Shown one piece after another: positions 16,343 through 24,824 of a stretch of 35,395 bases of DNA. The notes under the pieces were generated by a model. The model searched no databases, was not told where the DNA came from, and worked only from the letters and a program-made list of their open reading frames with translations. Location: assembly GCA_016735225.1 (NCBI GenBank), contig JAERRX010000153.1, positions 1 to 35,395 on the forward strand, read 5' to 3'. The position numbers and the translations under genes are program-made. Source of the stretch: Sulfurimonas sp. Its GTDB lineage: Bacteria > Campylobacterota > Campylobacteria > Campylobacterales > Sulfurimonadaceae. Each line of letters opens with the position of its first letter. The stretch's first letter is position 1.

Positions 16343-16494
16343 TATAACTCTCCTGATACATAATCTTTTAATTTTCTACCTATTTTTGGAGACTTCAGTT
16401 TTTTTAATACCTGAGTCTCTATCTGTCTTACTCATTCCCTTGTAATACCTAATATTTTTGCTATCTCTTCTAGTGTGTAATCACCACTTTTTAT
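16342..16494 (-). pseudogene. Sigma-70 region 4-like mini-gene with internal TGA
   Basis: Minus-strand frame: KSGDYTLEEIAKILGITRE, then TGA (16432-16434), then VRQIETQVLKKLKSPKIGRKLKDYVSGEL and TAA. This is the region 4.2 helix-turn-helix of sigma-70 factors (YTLEEIAKILGITRERVRQIExxxLxKLK), with TGA exactly where a conserved Arg stands. One change (CGA or AGA to TGA) explains it. The likely start position also reads ATA (16492-16494) instead of ATG, after a GGAGGG motif. The frame remains open afterwards, and its TAA overlaps the FtsZ-like ATG. It is either a recently killed regulator or, less likely, a readthrough gene. Confidence 0.75.
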
Positions 16495-16551
16495 TGATCT
16501 CTTTTATCCCTCCGTTTTAAATATATATATAATATAAGCTTAATCTCGCCA

Positions 16552-17202
16552 TTAATCATAAGTATTAGACATGTTAGCTAAATAGTGTGTCATTAAACTT
16601 TTATTGTCATCACTATTTTTTGAAGTAGTTTTACTTTGCTCAGGAAGAGTATTTTTAAACTTAAGATAGCCCTCTAGTAATCCAAGGATATTTTTCTTAC
16701 CAACTGGATTTTGAGAATGCACCTTATATTTAAAATCAGATGGTAGCTTGTAGGTGTTGTTTAGATCGCTATCAACTATCCATTTTGCTAAGTCATAACC
16801 ACTTTTTAATAGATTAGTATCCTCATCTTCTCCTAAATCATGGTCAAAAGATATGAAGTTTGGAATACCATGTTTTTTAATTATTGAAACAGCTTCTTCA
16901 TAGTTTCTAACTATAAAATCAAACTCTTCTGTTGGAGTTCTAAGGTCATCTAAATACATTTTCATAAGCTTTGCCTCCTTTCTCATAAATAAAAGTCTTT
17001 TTTTATTTTCAAGACCACTCTTTGATAAATAATCATTTAGTTTTTGTTCCAATCTTTTATCTATCTCCTGTCGTCTCTCCCATTCAATCCTACTTTTATC
17101 ATAAAACTCTTCTGTTTTTCTTATATGCTTTTTTATGTAATATAAAACTATAAAAGTTATTACAGCATCAATTATGAGATGTGTTATTAACTCAGAACTC
17201 AT
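16552..17202 (-). CDS. Membrane-anchored cyclic-phosphate-processing receiver (cREC) protein
   Basis: From the ATG at 17202 (MSSELITHL) the protein is 216 aa. The track start at 17229 adds nine residues overlapping the gene upstream. An N-terminal transmembrane helix (LIIDAVITFIVLYYI) is followed by a basic/acidic coiled-coil linker. Then comes a cREC domain: MYLDDLRTPTEEFDFIVRNYEEAVSII, ISFDHDLGEDEDTNLLKSGYDLAKWIVD and YKVHSQNPVGKKNILGLLEGYL. The conserved LDD.R, SFDHDLG and HSxNPVG motifs mark the family, proposed by Burroughs and Aravind to process cyclic phosphates in RNA-repair or conflict systems. The tail is Ser/Asn-rich and looks disordered. A remnant AAA ATPase lies directly upstream on the same strand, suggesting a former two-gene unit. 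Membrane anchoring of this domain is unusual as far as I know. Confidence 0.78.
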   Translation of the reverse strand: MSSELITHLIIDAVITFIVLYYIKKHIRKTEEFYDKSRIEWERRQEIDKRLEQKLNDYLSKSGLENKKRLLFMRKEAKLMKMYLDDLRTPTEEFDFIVRNYEEAVSIIKKHGIPNFISFDHDLGEDEDTNLLKSGYDLAKWIVDSDLNNTYKLPSDFKYKVHSQNPVGKKNILGLLEGYLKFKNTLPEQSKTTSKNSDDNKSLMTHYLANMSNTYD

Positions 17203-17206
17203 GATG

Positions 17207-17741
17207 CTAAAACCCCATAACATTCTCATTGGATTTATTCTTAACAGCTACCCCATCTTCAAGTCTTTTTATAAAGTCCTTAATATTATCAATAGATCTA
17301 AACCTATTTTGTCTCCCCACTGCTGCAAAATCCCCTGGAGTTAGCTCTTTTAAATTTTGAATCTCTTGTTTGAACTCTTTAGCAACCTTAGGCAATTTTA
17401 AACTCTTAGAAAACTCTTTAAACATCTTCCAAGCTTGTTCTGGTTTTAAATACTCAAACTCTAACTTCAAATCGAACCGTCTTAAACTAGCACGATCTAG
17501 ATTATCCATTAAGTTAGTAGTTGCTATAAAAACTCCATCACTGACTAGCATCTAAAAAAGCTAATATTGTATCTTTAGCCACATAATCATCTTTATCAAT
17601 AAACTCTCTATGACCACCAAGATTTATGATTATACGGAGTATCCGAAGTGATGCTTTATCAATAAGTCTCTTTTGAATTAATTGTGATTTATCAAAATCT
17701 ATCGCTGTATTAACAGTTTTTCTTCTTTTTCTTTGTCTCAT
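17207..17741 (-). pseudogene. AAA+ ATPase remnant, core deleted
   Basis: Two minus-strand ORFs are parts of one gene. The 5' piece (17741 to 17538, 67 aa) has a strong GAGGAG Shine-Dalgarno site and reads KASLRILRIIINLGGHREFIDKDD...AFLDASQ, then stop. The 3' piece (17551 to 17207) overlaps it in another frame and reads DGVFIATTNLMDNLDRASLRRFDLKLEFEYLKPEQAWKMF. That is the sensor-1 (ATTN) and arginine-finger region of a classical AAA ATPase with its C-terminal helices. Walker A and Walker B are missing, so an internal deletion has removed the nucleotide-binding core and shifted the frame. It cannot hydrolyse ATP. It lies immediately upstream of the cREC gene. Confidence 0.75.
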
Positions 17742-17983
17742 GTAAAACTCCTCTAATGTTATAGAAGAAGTATAAGATTATATATAGACAGCTTTATATC
17801 TGGATATATCTAAGCCTAAGACCTACACTTTAAATATATATTAATTTATGATTTTAATTGTCGCCAATCAAGAAGGAAGACACAGGTTGATGGTGAATAA
17901 GGATTTTGGAAAAGTTATCTTGGTAAATTGGGGTGCTATAAGGTGGGATTAGAAATTTTTGTAAACTAAACTTATAAATATGA

Positions 17984-17989
17984 TATAAT
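17984..17989 (+). promoter_or_regulatory. -10 box (TATAAT) upstream of the SPOR-like gene
   Basis: An extended TGATATAAT lies about 40 bases before the ATC start proposed at 18029, with a weak TTGTAA 19 bases upstream. It supports transcription starting just before 18000, well upstream of the track's TTG start at 18284. Confidence 0.5.
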
Positions 17990-18028
17990 ATCCATTAAGA
18001 AAAAAACAAGACCATTTAAGGATTCAAC

Positions 18029-18730
18029 ATCAAATATTTCATCTTAAGCATACTGTTCTCAAGCCTACTGTTTTCAGCACAAAAACAAATCATTCTTGGA
18101 AGTTTTTTAATCCCAAGCAATGCCGTCAACGATCTAAAAAGGCTTGAAAAATATATAGCTAGTGACAAAAAGTTAAAAGAACTTATAGAGATAAACTCAC
18201 TAAAAGCGGAGTCTAGCACAATTGGAAAGTATCGTGTAGTCGCTATTTTACCTTTTGATAACTACAAGCAACTACTCAGAACATTGATCTCTCTTGAAAA
18301 ATACTATGATGATGCTTATGTTTTAGACTACCCCTCAAAATCTCAAACACTTAAAAAAGAATTTCCACTTACTGAAGTTAAAAGTAAAGAGGAGGTTCTT
18401 GAAAAAGAGCTTACAGAAGAAGAAATTTTAGAAAAAGAGATTGCAGAGGAAGAAGTTCTCGAAAAAGAGATTGCCGAAGAAGAGGCTCTTAAAGAAGAGA
18501 TTGCAGAGAAAGATATTCTTAGAGAAGATATTTCCAAAGAGGAAGTTCTCAAAGAAGAGGAAGTTCTCAAAGAAGAGGTAGCCGAAGAAGAGGTTCTTAA
18601 AGAAGAGATTATCGAAAAAAAAGAAAAAGTTAAAAACAATTACTTATTAGAAATTTCATTAGGAATAATATTTTTATCACTTATAGCTTATGCAGCTTAT
18701 AGAATAAGAAAAAAGTATATAAGTCTTTGA
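18029..18730 (+). CDS. SPOR-like, Glu-rich envelope protein with apparent ATC start
   Basis: The track ORF begins at an internal TTG (18284), but the same frame is open upstream and encodes a signal peptide: (M)KYFILSILFSSLLFSAQ. A SPOR-like region follows: IILGSFLIPSNAVNDLKRLEKYI...GKYRVVAILPFDNYKQLLRTLISLEKYYDDAYVL. Next come about 75 residues of E/K-rich repeats (EEVLEKEIAEEE, likely coiled coil) and a C-terminal membrane helix (LEISLGIIFLSLIAYAAYRI). AAGGA lies six bases before codon ATC (18029-18031), exactly where ATG is expected. No ATG, GTG or TTG occurs in frame between the upstream stop and 18284. The product would be 233 aa. SPOR domains bind denuded peptidoglycan, so an envelope role is likely. 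The non-canonical start is either real, a recent mutation, or an error. Confidence 0.7.
   Translation: MKYFILSILFSSLLFSAQKQIILGSFLIPSNAVNDLKRLEKYIASDKKLKELIEINSLKAESSTIGKYRVVAILPFDNYKQLLRTLISLEKYYDDAYVLDYPSKSQTLKKEFPLTEVKSKEEVLEKELTEEEILEKEIAEEEVLEKEIAEEEALKEEIAEKDILREDISKEEVLKEEEVLKEEVAEEEVLKEEIIEKKEKVKNNYLLEISLGIIFLSLIAYAAYRIRKKYISL
18391..18615 (+). repeat. Degenerate tandem coding repeat (Glu/Lys-rich)
   Basis: Imperfect 12-24 bp units around GAAGAAGTTCTCGAAAAAGAG encode EEVLEKE/EEVLKEE blocks repeated about ten times. The unit is prone to copy-number change by slippage. The antisense 98-aa ORF in the track is a shadow of it. Confidence 0.75.
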
Positions 18731-18748
18731 TAAATGAGACAATTAATA

Positions 18749-19471
18749 TCAATCTGTAATTAATGAAAATGTCATAGGTAGAGTTATTTTTAACTCTTCT
18801 TTTGGCTTTGGAAACTCTCCCGATAGATCTTCTATAGTTTTTACAGCAGCTCTACTAAGTATTTTGCTTTGTGATGATATAACTTTTATAGAGTGAACAC
18901 TAGCATCTATAGAAAGAGTAAACTCTATATTGACCTCTCCTGTTATGCCCCTTTCTCTAGCTCTTCTAGGGTAGTACAAATTTTCTTGCAAAACTCTTTG
19001 TATCTCCTGTACATATCTATCTTTAACTCTTTTTTGCTTAGTCACACTCTCTTTTATTGGGATATCTTTTGCTCCTACTGCTTCCATAGCTTGAACAACT
19101 TTTAGCTCTTTTTTTTCAACAATATCGGGTTTTTTTACAGTCACTAACTTTTGTTCTGTATTTTTTTTGATTGTTATTTTTGGTTTTGGAACTTGCTTTC
19201 TCTTTTTCTTTGCTCTTGGTACCTTCTTTGCTCTTAGTACTTTCTTTATTTTTGGTACCTTCTTTATTTTTGGCTTTTGTTTTGGTTTTTGTTTTGAAAC
19301 TTCTTTGATAGCTTGCTCTTTATTTACAACATTGCATAGTTTGATGCAAACCTTATTGCTAGAGTCTATTTTATTAACTATTGGAATATTCTTATATATA
19401 AAAAATAGTGATGTGAGCAAAATAATATGCAGAATAATAGATAAGAAAAATGAGCTTTTATACCTAATCAT
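18749..19471 (-). CDS. tonB: TonB energy transducer
   Basis: TonB passes proton-motive-force energy from ExbB/ExbD to outer-membrane receptors. The 240-aa protein has one N-terminal membrane helix (FFLSIILHIILLTSLFFIY, with the His typical of TonB). A periplasmic Lys/Pro linker with short repeats (KPKQKPKIKKVPKIKKVLRAKKVPRAKKK) follows, then the C-terminal domain: YYPRRARERGITGEVNIEFTLSIDASVHSIKVISSQSKILSRAAVKTIEDL. No exbB/exbD or receptor gene is in the window. It converges with the SPOR-like gene. The linker is encoded by near-identical tandem units, another slippage-prone stretch. Confidence 0.92.
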   Translation of the reverse strand: MIRYKSSFFLSIILHIILLTSLFFIYKNIPIVNKIDSSNKVCIKLCNVVNKEQAIKEVSKQKPKQKPKIKKVPKIKKVLRAKKVPRAKKKRKQVPKPKITIKKNTEQKLVTVKKPDIVEKKELKVVQAMEAVGAKDIPIKESVTKQKRVKDRYVQEIQRVLQENLYYPRRARERGITGEVNIEFTLSIDASVHSIKVISSQSKILSRAAVKTIEDLSGEFPKPKEELKITLPMTFSLITD

Positions 19472-19531
19472 AAGATAGATAATAACAAACTATATGTTAC
19501 ATAAGTGTTAAGGGAGTTAAAAGTATTTAAT

Positions 19532-19554
19532 ATTACCCCTTCTTGAGGGGTAAT
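19532..19554 (-). terminator. Hairpin downstream of glnK
   Basis: ATTACCCCT and AGGGGTAAT form a 9-bp stem with a TCTTG loop, about 25 bases after the glnK stop. The following minus-strand sequence is AT-rich, although without a long pure T-run. It probably terminates amtB-glnK. Confidence 0.6.
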
Positions 19555-19576
19555 GTAGATTGGAACTATGCAGTTT

Positions 19577-19936
<360 letters not shown>

Positions 19937-19973
19937 TTAGTATTTTAGCCACATATTGTGGCTAAAATAAACT

Positions 19974-21230
19974 TTATATATTAAGTGTTTTTTCACCATG
20001 TACAGTTTCGTCAAGTCCACGTGATTCTGTTTCTTCATCAACTCGTCCACCACCAGTAAGTGCTGAAGATACATAAAATACGATAGCTGTAGCTATAGCA
20101 GAATATACTATTGTCAAGCCTATTGCTGAAAATTGAGAAACTAGTTGAGAACCCATATCGTAATTTTCTGCCATTGCATAGTCAGATATAAAGATAGCAG
20201 TAGCAACTGAACCCCAAATACCAACAAGACCATGAATCCAAAATGCATCTAAAGAATCATCAACTTTAAATATACTTTTAAGTTTAGAGACACCATAAAA
20301 ACCAAGTGCACCACCGACAAGACCTATGATGATAGCACCCTCAACTCCAGCAGACCCAGCAGCAGGAGTTATAGCGACTAGCCCAGCAACAGCACCAGAA
20401 GCACCACCAACTAGAGTAGCTTTTTTATAAACTATCCATTCTACAATTATCCAACCGATAACACCAAGTGATGCAGCAACATTTGTTACAAGAAATGCAG
20501 AACCAGCAACACCATCAGCAGCAACTTCAGAACCAGCATTGAACCCAAACCAACCAAACCATAGTAAAGCAGCTCCAAGAACAACTAAAATAGGAGAAAA
20601 AGGTTTAAGAGCAACTTTGCCATAATCTTTTCGTTTTCCAAGTATCATAGCCACTACAAAACCAGCAACACCAGCATTTAAGTGAACAACAGTACCACCA
20701 GCAAAGTCCATTTCACCAAAGTTTAAAGTAGTAGAGTTACCACTCCATGCCCAGTGAGTAATAGGTGCATAAACAGCAACAACCCATAAAGCAGCAAATA
20801 TGATAAAAGTTGAAAACTTAACTCTTTCTATCATAGAACCACTTGCGATTGCTACTGCAATTGCTGCAAATGTTCCTTGAAATGCTACAAAAAGTAACTC
20901 TGGAATAGTTCCAGTTAAACTTTTATCAGTGATTCCAGATAACATTACTTTACCTGTTCCTATAAGGTCTCCATCACCAAAAGCGATAGAATAACCGACT
21001 ATAACCCATACTAAAGTTCCAACAGCATAAGCAGCTACACTCATACCCATTGTGTTTAATACATTTTTACCTCTTGTAAGACCGCCATAAAAGAGTCCTA
21101 TACCAGCAGGAGTCATCAACATTACAAAAGCCGTAGCCACCAACATCCAAGCAGTGTCACCACTATTTAGAGAGTCTTCAGCAAATGCAAAAGTAGGCAA
21201 TGCTAATAGAGCGAGTAAATATTTCTTCAT
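19974..21230 (-). CDS. amtB: Ammonium transporter
   Basis: An inner-membrane ammonium channel of the Amt/Rh family, about 418 aa with eleven predicted helices after a cleavable signal peptide (KKYLLALLALPTFAFA). Family signatures include GIGLFYGGLTRGKN, the pore-entrance and His regions (THWAWSG..., VVHLNAGVAGFV) and DDSLDAFWIHGLVGIWGS. The track start is one codon earlier. The second ATG (21230) is preferred because AAGGA lies six bases before it, against three for the first. A -10/-35 pair lies upstream. Transcribed with glnK, it should be nitrogen-regulated and blocked by GlnK. Confidence 0.95.
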   Translation of the reverse strand: MKKYLLALLALPTFAFAEDSLNSGDTAWMLVATAFVMLMTPAGIGLFYGGLTRGKNVLNTMGMSVAAYAVGTLVWVIVGYSIAFGDGDLIGTGKVMLSGITDKSLTGTIPELLFVAFQGTFAAIAVAIASGSMIERVKFSTFIIFAALWVVAVYAPITHWAWSGNSTTLNFGEMDFAGGTVVHLNAGVAGFVVAMILGKRKDYGKVALKPFSPILVVLGAALLWFGWFGFNAGSEVAADGVAGSAFLVTNVAASLGVIGWIIVEWIVYKKATLVGGASGAVAGLVAITPAAGSAGVEGAIIIGLVGGALGFYGVSKLKSIFKVDDSLDAFWIHGLVGIWGSVATAIFISDYAMAENYDMGSQLVSQFSAIGLTIVYSAIATAIVFYVSSALTGGGRVDEETESRGLDETVHGEKTLNI

Positions 21231-21259
21231 CATTTATCCTTAATAATTGAACTAATAAT

Positions 21260-21290
21260 ATTATACAGTTTATCTATAAGGAGCTATCAA
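21260..21290 (-). promoter_or_regulatory. amtB: Promoter of amtB-glnK
   Basis: On the minus strand, TTGATA (21290-21285) and TATAAT (21265-21260) are 19 bases apart. The -10 is a perfect match and the spacing slightly long. No sigma-54 -24/-12 element is visible. Confidence 0.45.
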
Positions 21291-21352
21291 GAAACTGATT
21301 AATTTTTAAGCAGTTTTAGATTTAGTTATACTTTCAAAAAAAAAGAGAGACT

Positions 21353-22219
21353 ATGAACAAAGAGAGACAGGGTGAACTACTGATGCTAGGCATCACATTG
21401 CTTGAGAGTTGGTTTCCAATATTTAGTATATCTGCTATGAAATATATTGGTGCCTTGCATACATACTTATACTCCCTTATCATAGCTTTTGTCTTTTTTA
21501 TATTGCTTATGTTTAGAGGAAACAAGTTTGCTGAGCTTAAAAATAGAGATGCATACAAAGACCTACTTTTAACTACATTCTATATAACCACTCTATTTAC
21601 TTTTGTATTTATCGGTATGCAATATACAAGTGCTGGAAATGTTGCAGTCATCATTATGCTACAACTTTTGTTTTCCTATATTTACTTCAATTTATTTGGC
21701 AAAGAGAAAATAGATGCATTGCATCTAGTTGGTATTTTTTTTATGGGAGCTGGGGCTTTGGTGATTCTTTTTCCTGATGAGTTTAGCTTCAACAAGGGTG
21801 ACTTACTTATACTTTTGGCATCGATGATTGCCCCTTTGGCAAATTTTTATCAAAAAAAAGCTCGAAAATTTTGTTCTTCTGAAACTATTTTAGGCTTTAG
21901 AACTTTAGTTGGGCTTCCCTTTATATTTATACTTGCTATAAGTTTTGAACCTAGTGTTGATTATGAAAACTTTATTTTAGCACTTCCATATCTGCTTTTT
22001 ATAGGAGTTGTTATCTATGTTGTTTCTAAGATAATGTGGATAGAAGCCCTTCATAGAATATCTATAACAAAAGTATCGGCTATGATGGGTCTAGTACCTA
22101 TGATGACACTATTTTTTGCCTACCTATATTTAGATGAAGTACCCCAGATGCGACAACTACTTGGAGTCCTTCCTATTGTAATAGGTGGATACTTACTTAC
22201 TAAACCTAGTTCAACTTAA
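21353..22219 (+). CDS. EamA/DMT-superfamily transporter
   Basis: A 288-aa inner-membrane protein of about ten hydrophobic helices in two repeats. This is the EamA (drug/metabolite transporter) layout, for example LLLTTFYITTLFTFVFIGMQYTSAGNVAVIIML and, in the second half, ISITKVSAMMGLVPMMTLFFAYLYLDEVP. The VPMMTLFFAYLYLDE...LLGVLPIVIGGYLL end is typical. AGAGAG precedes the ATG. The substrate cannot be predicted. Confidence 0.88.
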   Translation: MNKERQGELLMLGITLLESWFPIFSISAMKYIGALHTYLYSLIIAFVFFILLMFRGNKFAELKNRDAYKDLLLTTFYITTLFTFVFIGMQYTSAGNVAVIIMLQLLFSYIYFNLFGKEKIDALHLVGIFFMGAGALVILFPDEFSFNKGDLLILLASMIAPLANFYQKKARKFCSSETILGFRTLVGLPFIFILAISFEPSVDYENFILALPYLLFIGVVIYVVSKIMWIEALHRISITKVSAMMGLVPMMTLFFAYLYLDEVPQMRQLLGVLPIVIGGYLLTKPSST

Positions 22220-22276
22220 GGTAATACTCAAGGATATTAAGATACTATATATAAAAATATTTTACTAGGTGTATTA

Positions 22277-24745
22277 ATGAGTGATTTGCTAAATAATGAT
22301 GAAATTCAAACCATAAACATTGAGGAAACTCTTCAAAACAGTTATCTTGACTATTCGATGAGTGTGATTGTAGGTCGTGCGTTACCAGATGTTCGTGATG
22401 GACTAAAACCAGTTCACAGAAGAATTTTATATGCTATGGACAAGCTAAGTCTATCTCATGGCTCAAAGTTCAAAAAGTCAGCTCGTATAGTTGGTGATGT
22501 GATTGGTCAGTACCACCCACATGGAGACAACTCAGTTTATGATGCTCTAGTTCGTATGGCTCAAGACTTCTCGATGAGGATGCCTTTAGTGGATGGTCAA
22601 GGAAACTTCGGTTCTGTTGATGGAGATAGTGCAGCAGCTATGAGATATACAGAAGCTCGTATGACCAAATATGCAGGAGAGATGCTTAAAGACTTAGATA
22701 AAAACACTGTAAATATGACAGATAACTATGATGGTACTACCAAAGAGCCAGAGGTTATGCCTGCTCGTGTACCAAACCTTCTTATAAACGGCTCATCAGG
22801 TATCGCTGTTGGTATGGCTACAAATATCCCACCTCACAACCCAAGAGAGATACTTGAGGGGCTTAAAGCACTTTTGGCAAACCCCGATATATCTCTTGTC
22901 GAGATTATGGAACACATTAAAGCACCCGACTTTCCAACAGGTGGTATCATCTTTGGTAAAAAAGGCATAATGGATGCTTATGAAAGTGGTCGTGGTCGCA
23001 TAAAAGTTCGTGCAAAAACTCACATAGAACAAAAGGGTAAAAAAGAAGTTATAGTTATTGATGAGCTTCCATATCAAGTAAATAAGTCTCGCCTAATTGA
23101 AAATATAGCAAACCTAGTAAAACTCAAGATGATAGATGGAATTTCTTTAGTTCGTGATGAGTCAGACAGAGATGGAATGAGAGTCACAATAGAGTTAAAA
23201 AAAGATACTATGAGTGAGATCATTCTCAACAACCTTTTCAAACAAACAAGCATGCAAACTACTTTTGGTATCATTATGCTTTCTATACTAAACCAAGAAC
23301 CTAGAATATTTGGAATCATAGAGATTTTAAAACATTTTATAAATCACCGTAAAACTATCATTATTCGTCGTACAATTTTTGACTTAGAAAAAGCAAAAGC
23401 AAGAGCTCACATATTAGAAGGTCTTAAAAAAGCTATAGATATTATTGATAAGGTCATAAAAACTATTCGTGCTTCATCTGATGAAGAAGATGCTAAAAAC
23501 AACTTAGTTTCTGAGTATGACTTTTCTGAAGTCCAAGCAACAAGTATTGTTGCGATGAGACTAGGGCGACTTACTGGTCTTCAAATAAAAAAGATAGAAG
23601 AAGAACTCGCAGAACTAGTAACATTTATAGAGTACCTAGAGTCAATTTTAAAAAGTGAAGATATTCTTCATGGTATTATAGATGAAGAGTTTGATGAAGT
23701 TTTAGCTACTTATGGCTCAAACGAAAGAAGAACTGATATAGAAGATGATTATGATGATATAGATATAGAAGACCTCATACCAAATGAACCGATGGTAGTT
23801 ACTATTACTCACAGAGGTTACATCAAGCGTGTTCCACTAACATTATATGAAAAACAAAAACGAGGTGGAAAAGGAAAAACTGCTGTTACTACTTATGAAG
23901 ATGATTTTATAGAAAACTTCTTTACTTGTAACACCCATGATACCTTGCTTTTTGTTACAGACCGTGGTCAGCTTCACTGGTTAAAAGTTTATCGTATTCC
24001 TGAGGGAAGCAGGATAGCAAAAGGTAAAGCAGTGGTAAATCTCATAAACCTTGTTGCAGATGAAAAGATATGTTCTGTTATACCGACAACAGACTTTAGC
24101 GAAGATAAAGGTCTTGTATTTTTCACTCAAAAAGGAATAGTAAAAAGAACAAAACTAAGTGAATTTTCAAATATCAGAAGCAATGGAGTGAGAGCTATAG
24201 TTCTTGATGATGATGATACTTTGATAACGGCAAAAATAGCAAGTCAAGATGTTAAGTATCTCTTTATAGTTACAAAACTAGCACAATGTATCAAGTTTGA
24301 GATAGAAAAAACAAGAGAACAGGGTCGTAGCACTCGTGGTGTTAGAGGCATCAAGTTTAAACATGATGATGATGTAGTTATAGATGCTAACATCATAGAA
24401 AACGATAAACAAGAGATTTTGATCATTGCTGAAAAAGGTATCGGAAAAAGAACAGATGCTGGCGAGTATCGACTTACCAATCGTGGTGGTTCTGGTGTTA
24501 TAGCTATGAAGATGACTACAAGGACTGGTAAAAATATCGTAGGTTGTCTTATGGTAGATGAAAAGATGGATATGATGGCTCTTACAAAAGCTGGCAAGAT
24601 GATAAGAGTAGATATGCAAACTATATCTAAGTCAAGCAGAAATACTTCTGGTGTATATATAGTAAAAGGTGATGAAGTTGCAAGTGTTTCCCGTTGCCCT
24701 AAACAGCCAAAAGAGGATGAAGAAAATGAAAGTGAACAAGAATAA
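22277..24745 (+). CDS. gyrA: DNA gyrase subunit A
   Basis: The breakage-reunion subunit of DNA gyrase (822 aa). The catalytic Tyr lies in [13 protein letters not shown], and the N-terminal segment [33 protein letters not shown] is standard. The GyrA box KQKRGGKGK sits in the C-terminal beta-pinwheel and distinguishes gyrase from topoisomerase IV. The acidic tail is [10 protein letters not shown]. In the quinolone-resistance region the sequence is [13 protein letters not shown], so the position equivalent to E. coli Ser83 is Asn. Monocistronic in appearance; a core gene. Confidence 0.98.
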   Translation: MSDLLNNDEIQTINIEETLQNSYLDYSMSVIVGRALPDVRDGLKPVHRRILYAMDKLSLSHGSKFKKSARIVGDVIGQYHPHGDNSVYDALVRMAQDFSMRMPLVDGQGNFGSVDGDSAAAMRYTEARMTKYAGEMLKDLDKNTVNMTDNYDGTTKEPEVMPARVPNLLINGSSGIAVGMATNIPPHNPREILEGLKALLANPDISLVEIMEHIKAPDFPTGGIIFGKKGIMDAYESGRGRIKVRAKTHIEQKGKKEVIVIDELPYQVNKSRLIENIANLVKLKMIDGISLVRDESDRDGMRVTIELKKDTMSEIILNNLFKQTSMQTTFGIIMLSILNQEPRIFGIIEILKHFINHRKTIIIRRTIFDLEKAKARAHILEGLKKAIDIIDKVIKTIRASSDEEDAKNNLVSEYDFSEVQATSIVAMRLGRLTGLQIKKIEEELAELVTFIEYLESILKSEDILHGIIDEEFDEVLATYGSNERRTDIEDDYDDIDIEDLIPNEPMVVTITHRGYIKRVPLTLYEKQKRGGKGKTAVTTYEDDFIENFFTCNTHDTLLFVTDRGQLHWLKVYRIPEGSRIAKGKAVVNLINLVADEKICSVIPTTDFSEDKGLVFFTQKGIVKRTKLSEFSNIRSNGVRAIVLDDDDTLITAKIASQDVKYLFIVTKLAQCIKFEIEKTREQGRSTRGVRGIKFKHDDDVVIDANIIENDKQEILIIAEKGIGKRTDAGEYRLTNRGGSGVIAMKMTTRTGKNIVGCLMVDEKMDMMALTKAGKMIRVDMQTISKSSRNTSGVYIVKGDEVASVSRCPKQPKEDEENESEQE

Positions 24746-24824
24746 ACTAAGTTGGAATAGTATTTGCTTTAGTAAAATATAAAATACAATATGCACTATT
24801 TGTGTATTTAAAAAGGGATAGACC

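Noticed and set aside
17742-18028. Possible toxin-like mini-ORF (…VNWGAIRWD) upstream of the SPOR-like gene
   Set aside because: Too short, no Shine-Dalgarno site, and the resemblance to HigB-type toxins is too weak. Apart from the promoter, I see nothing else in this gap.
18343-18639. Antisense 98-aa Ser-rich ORF
   Set aside because: A shadow of the Glu-rich repeat on the other strand.
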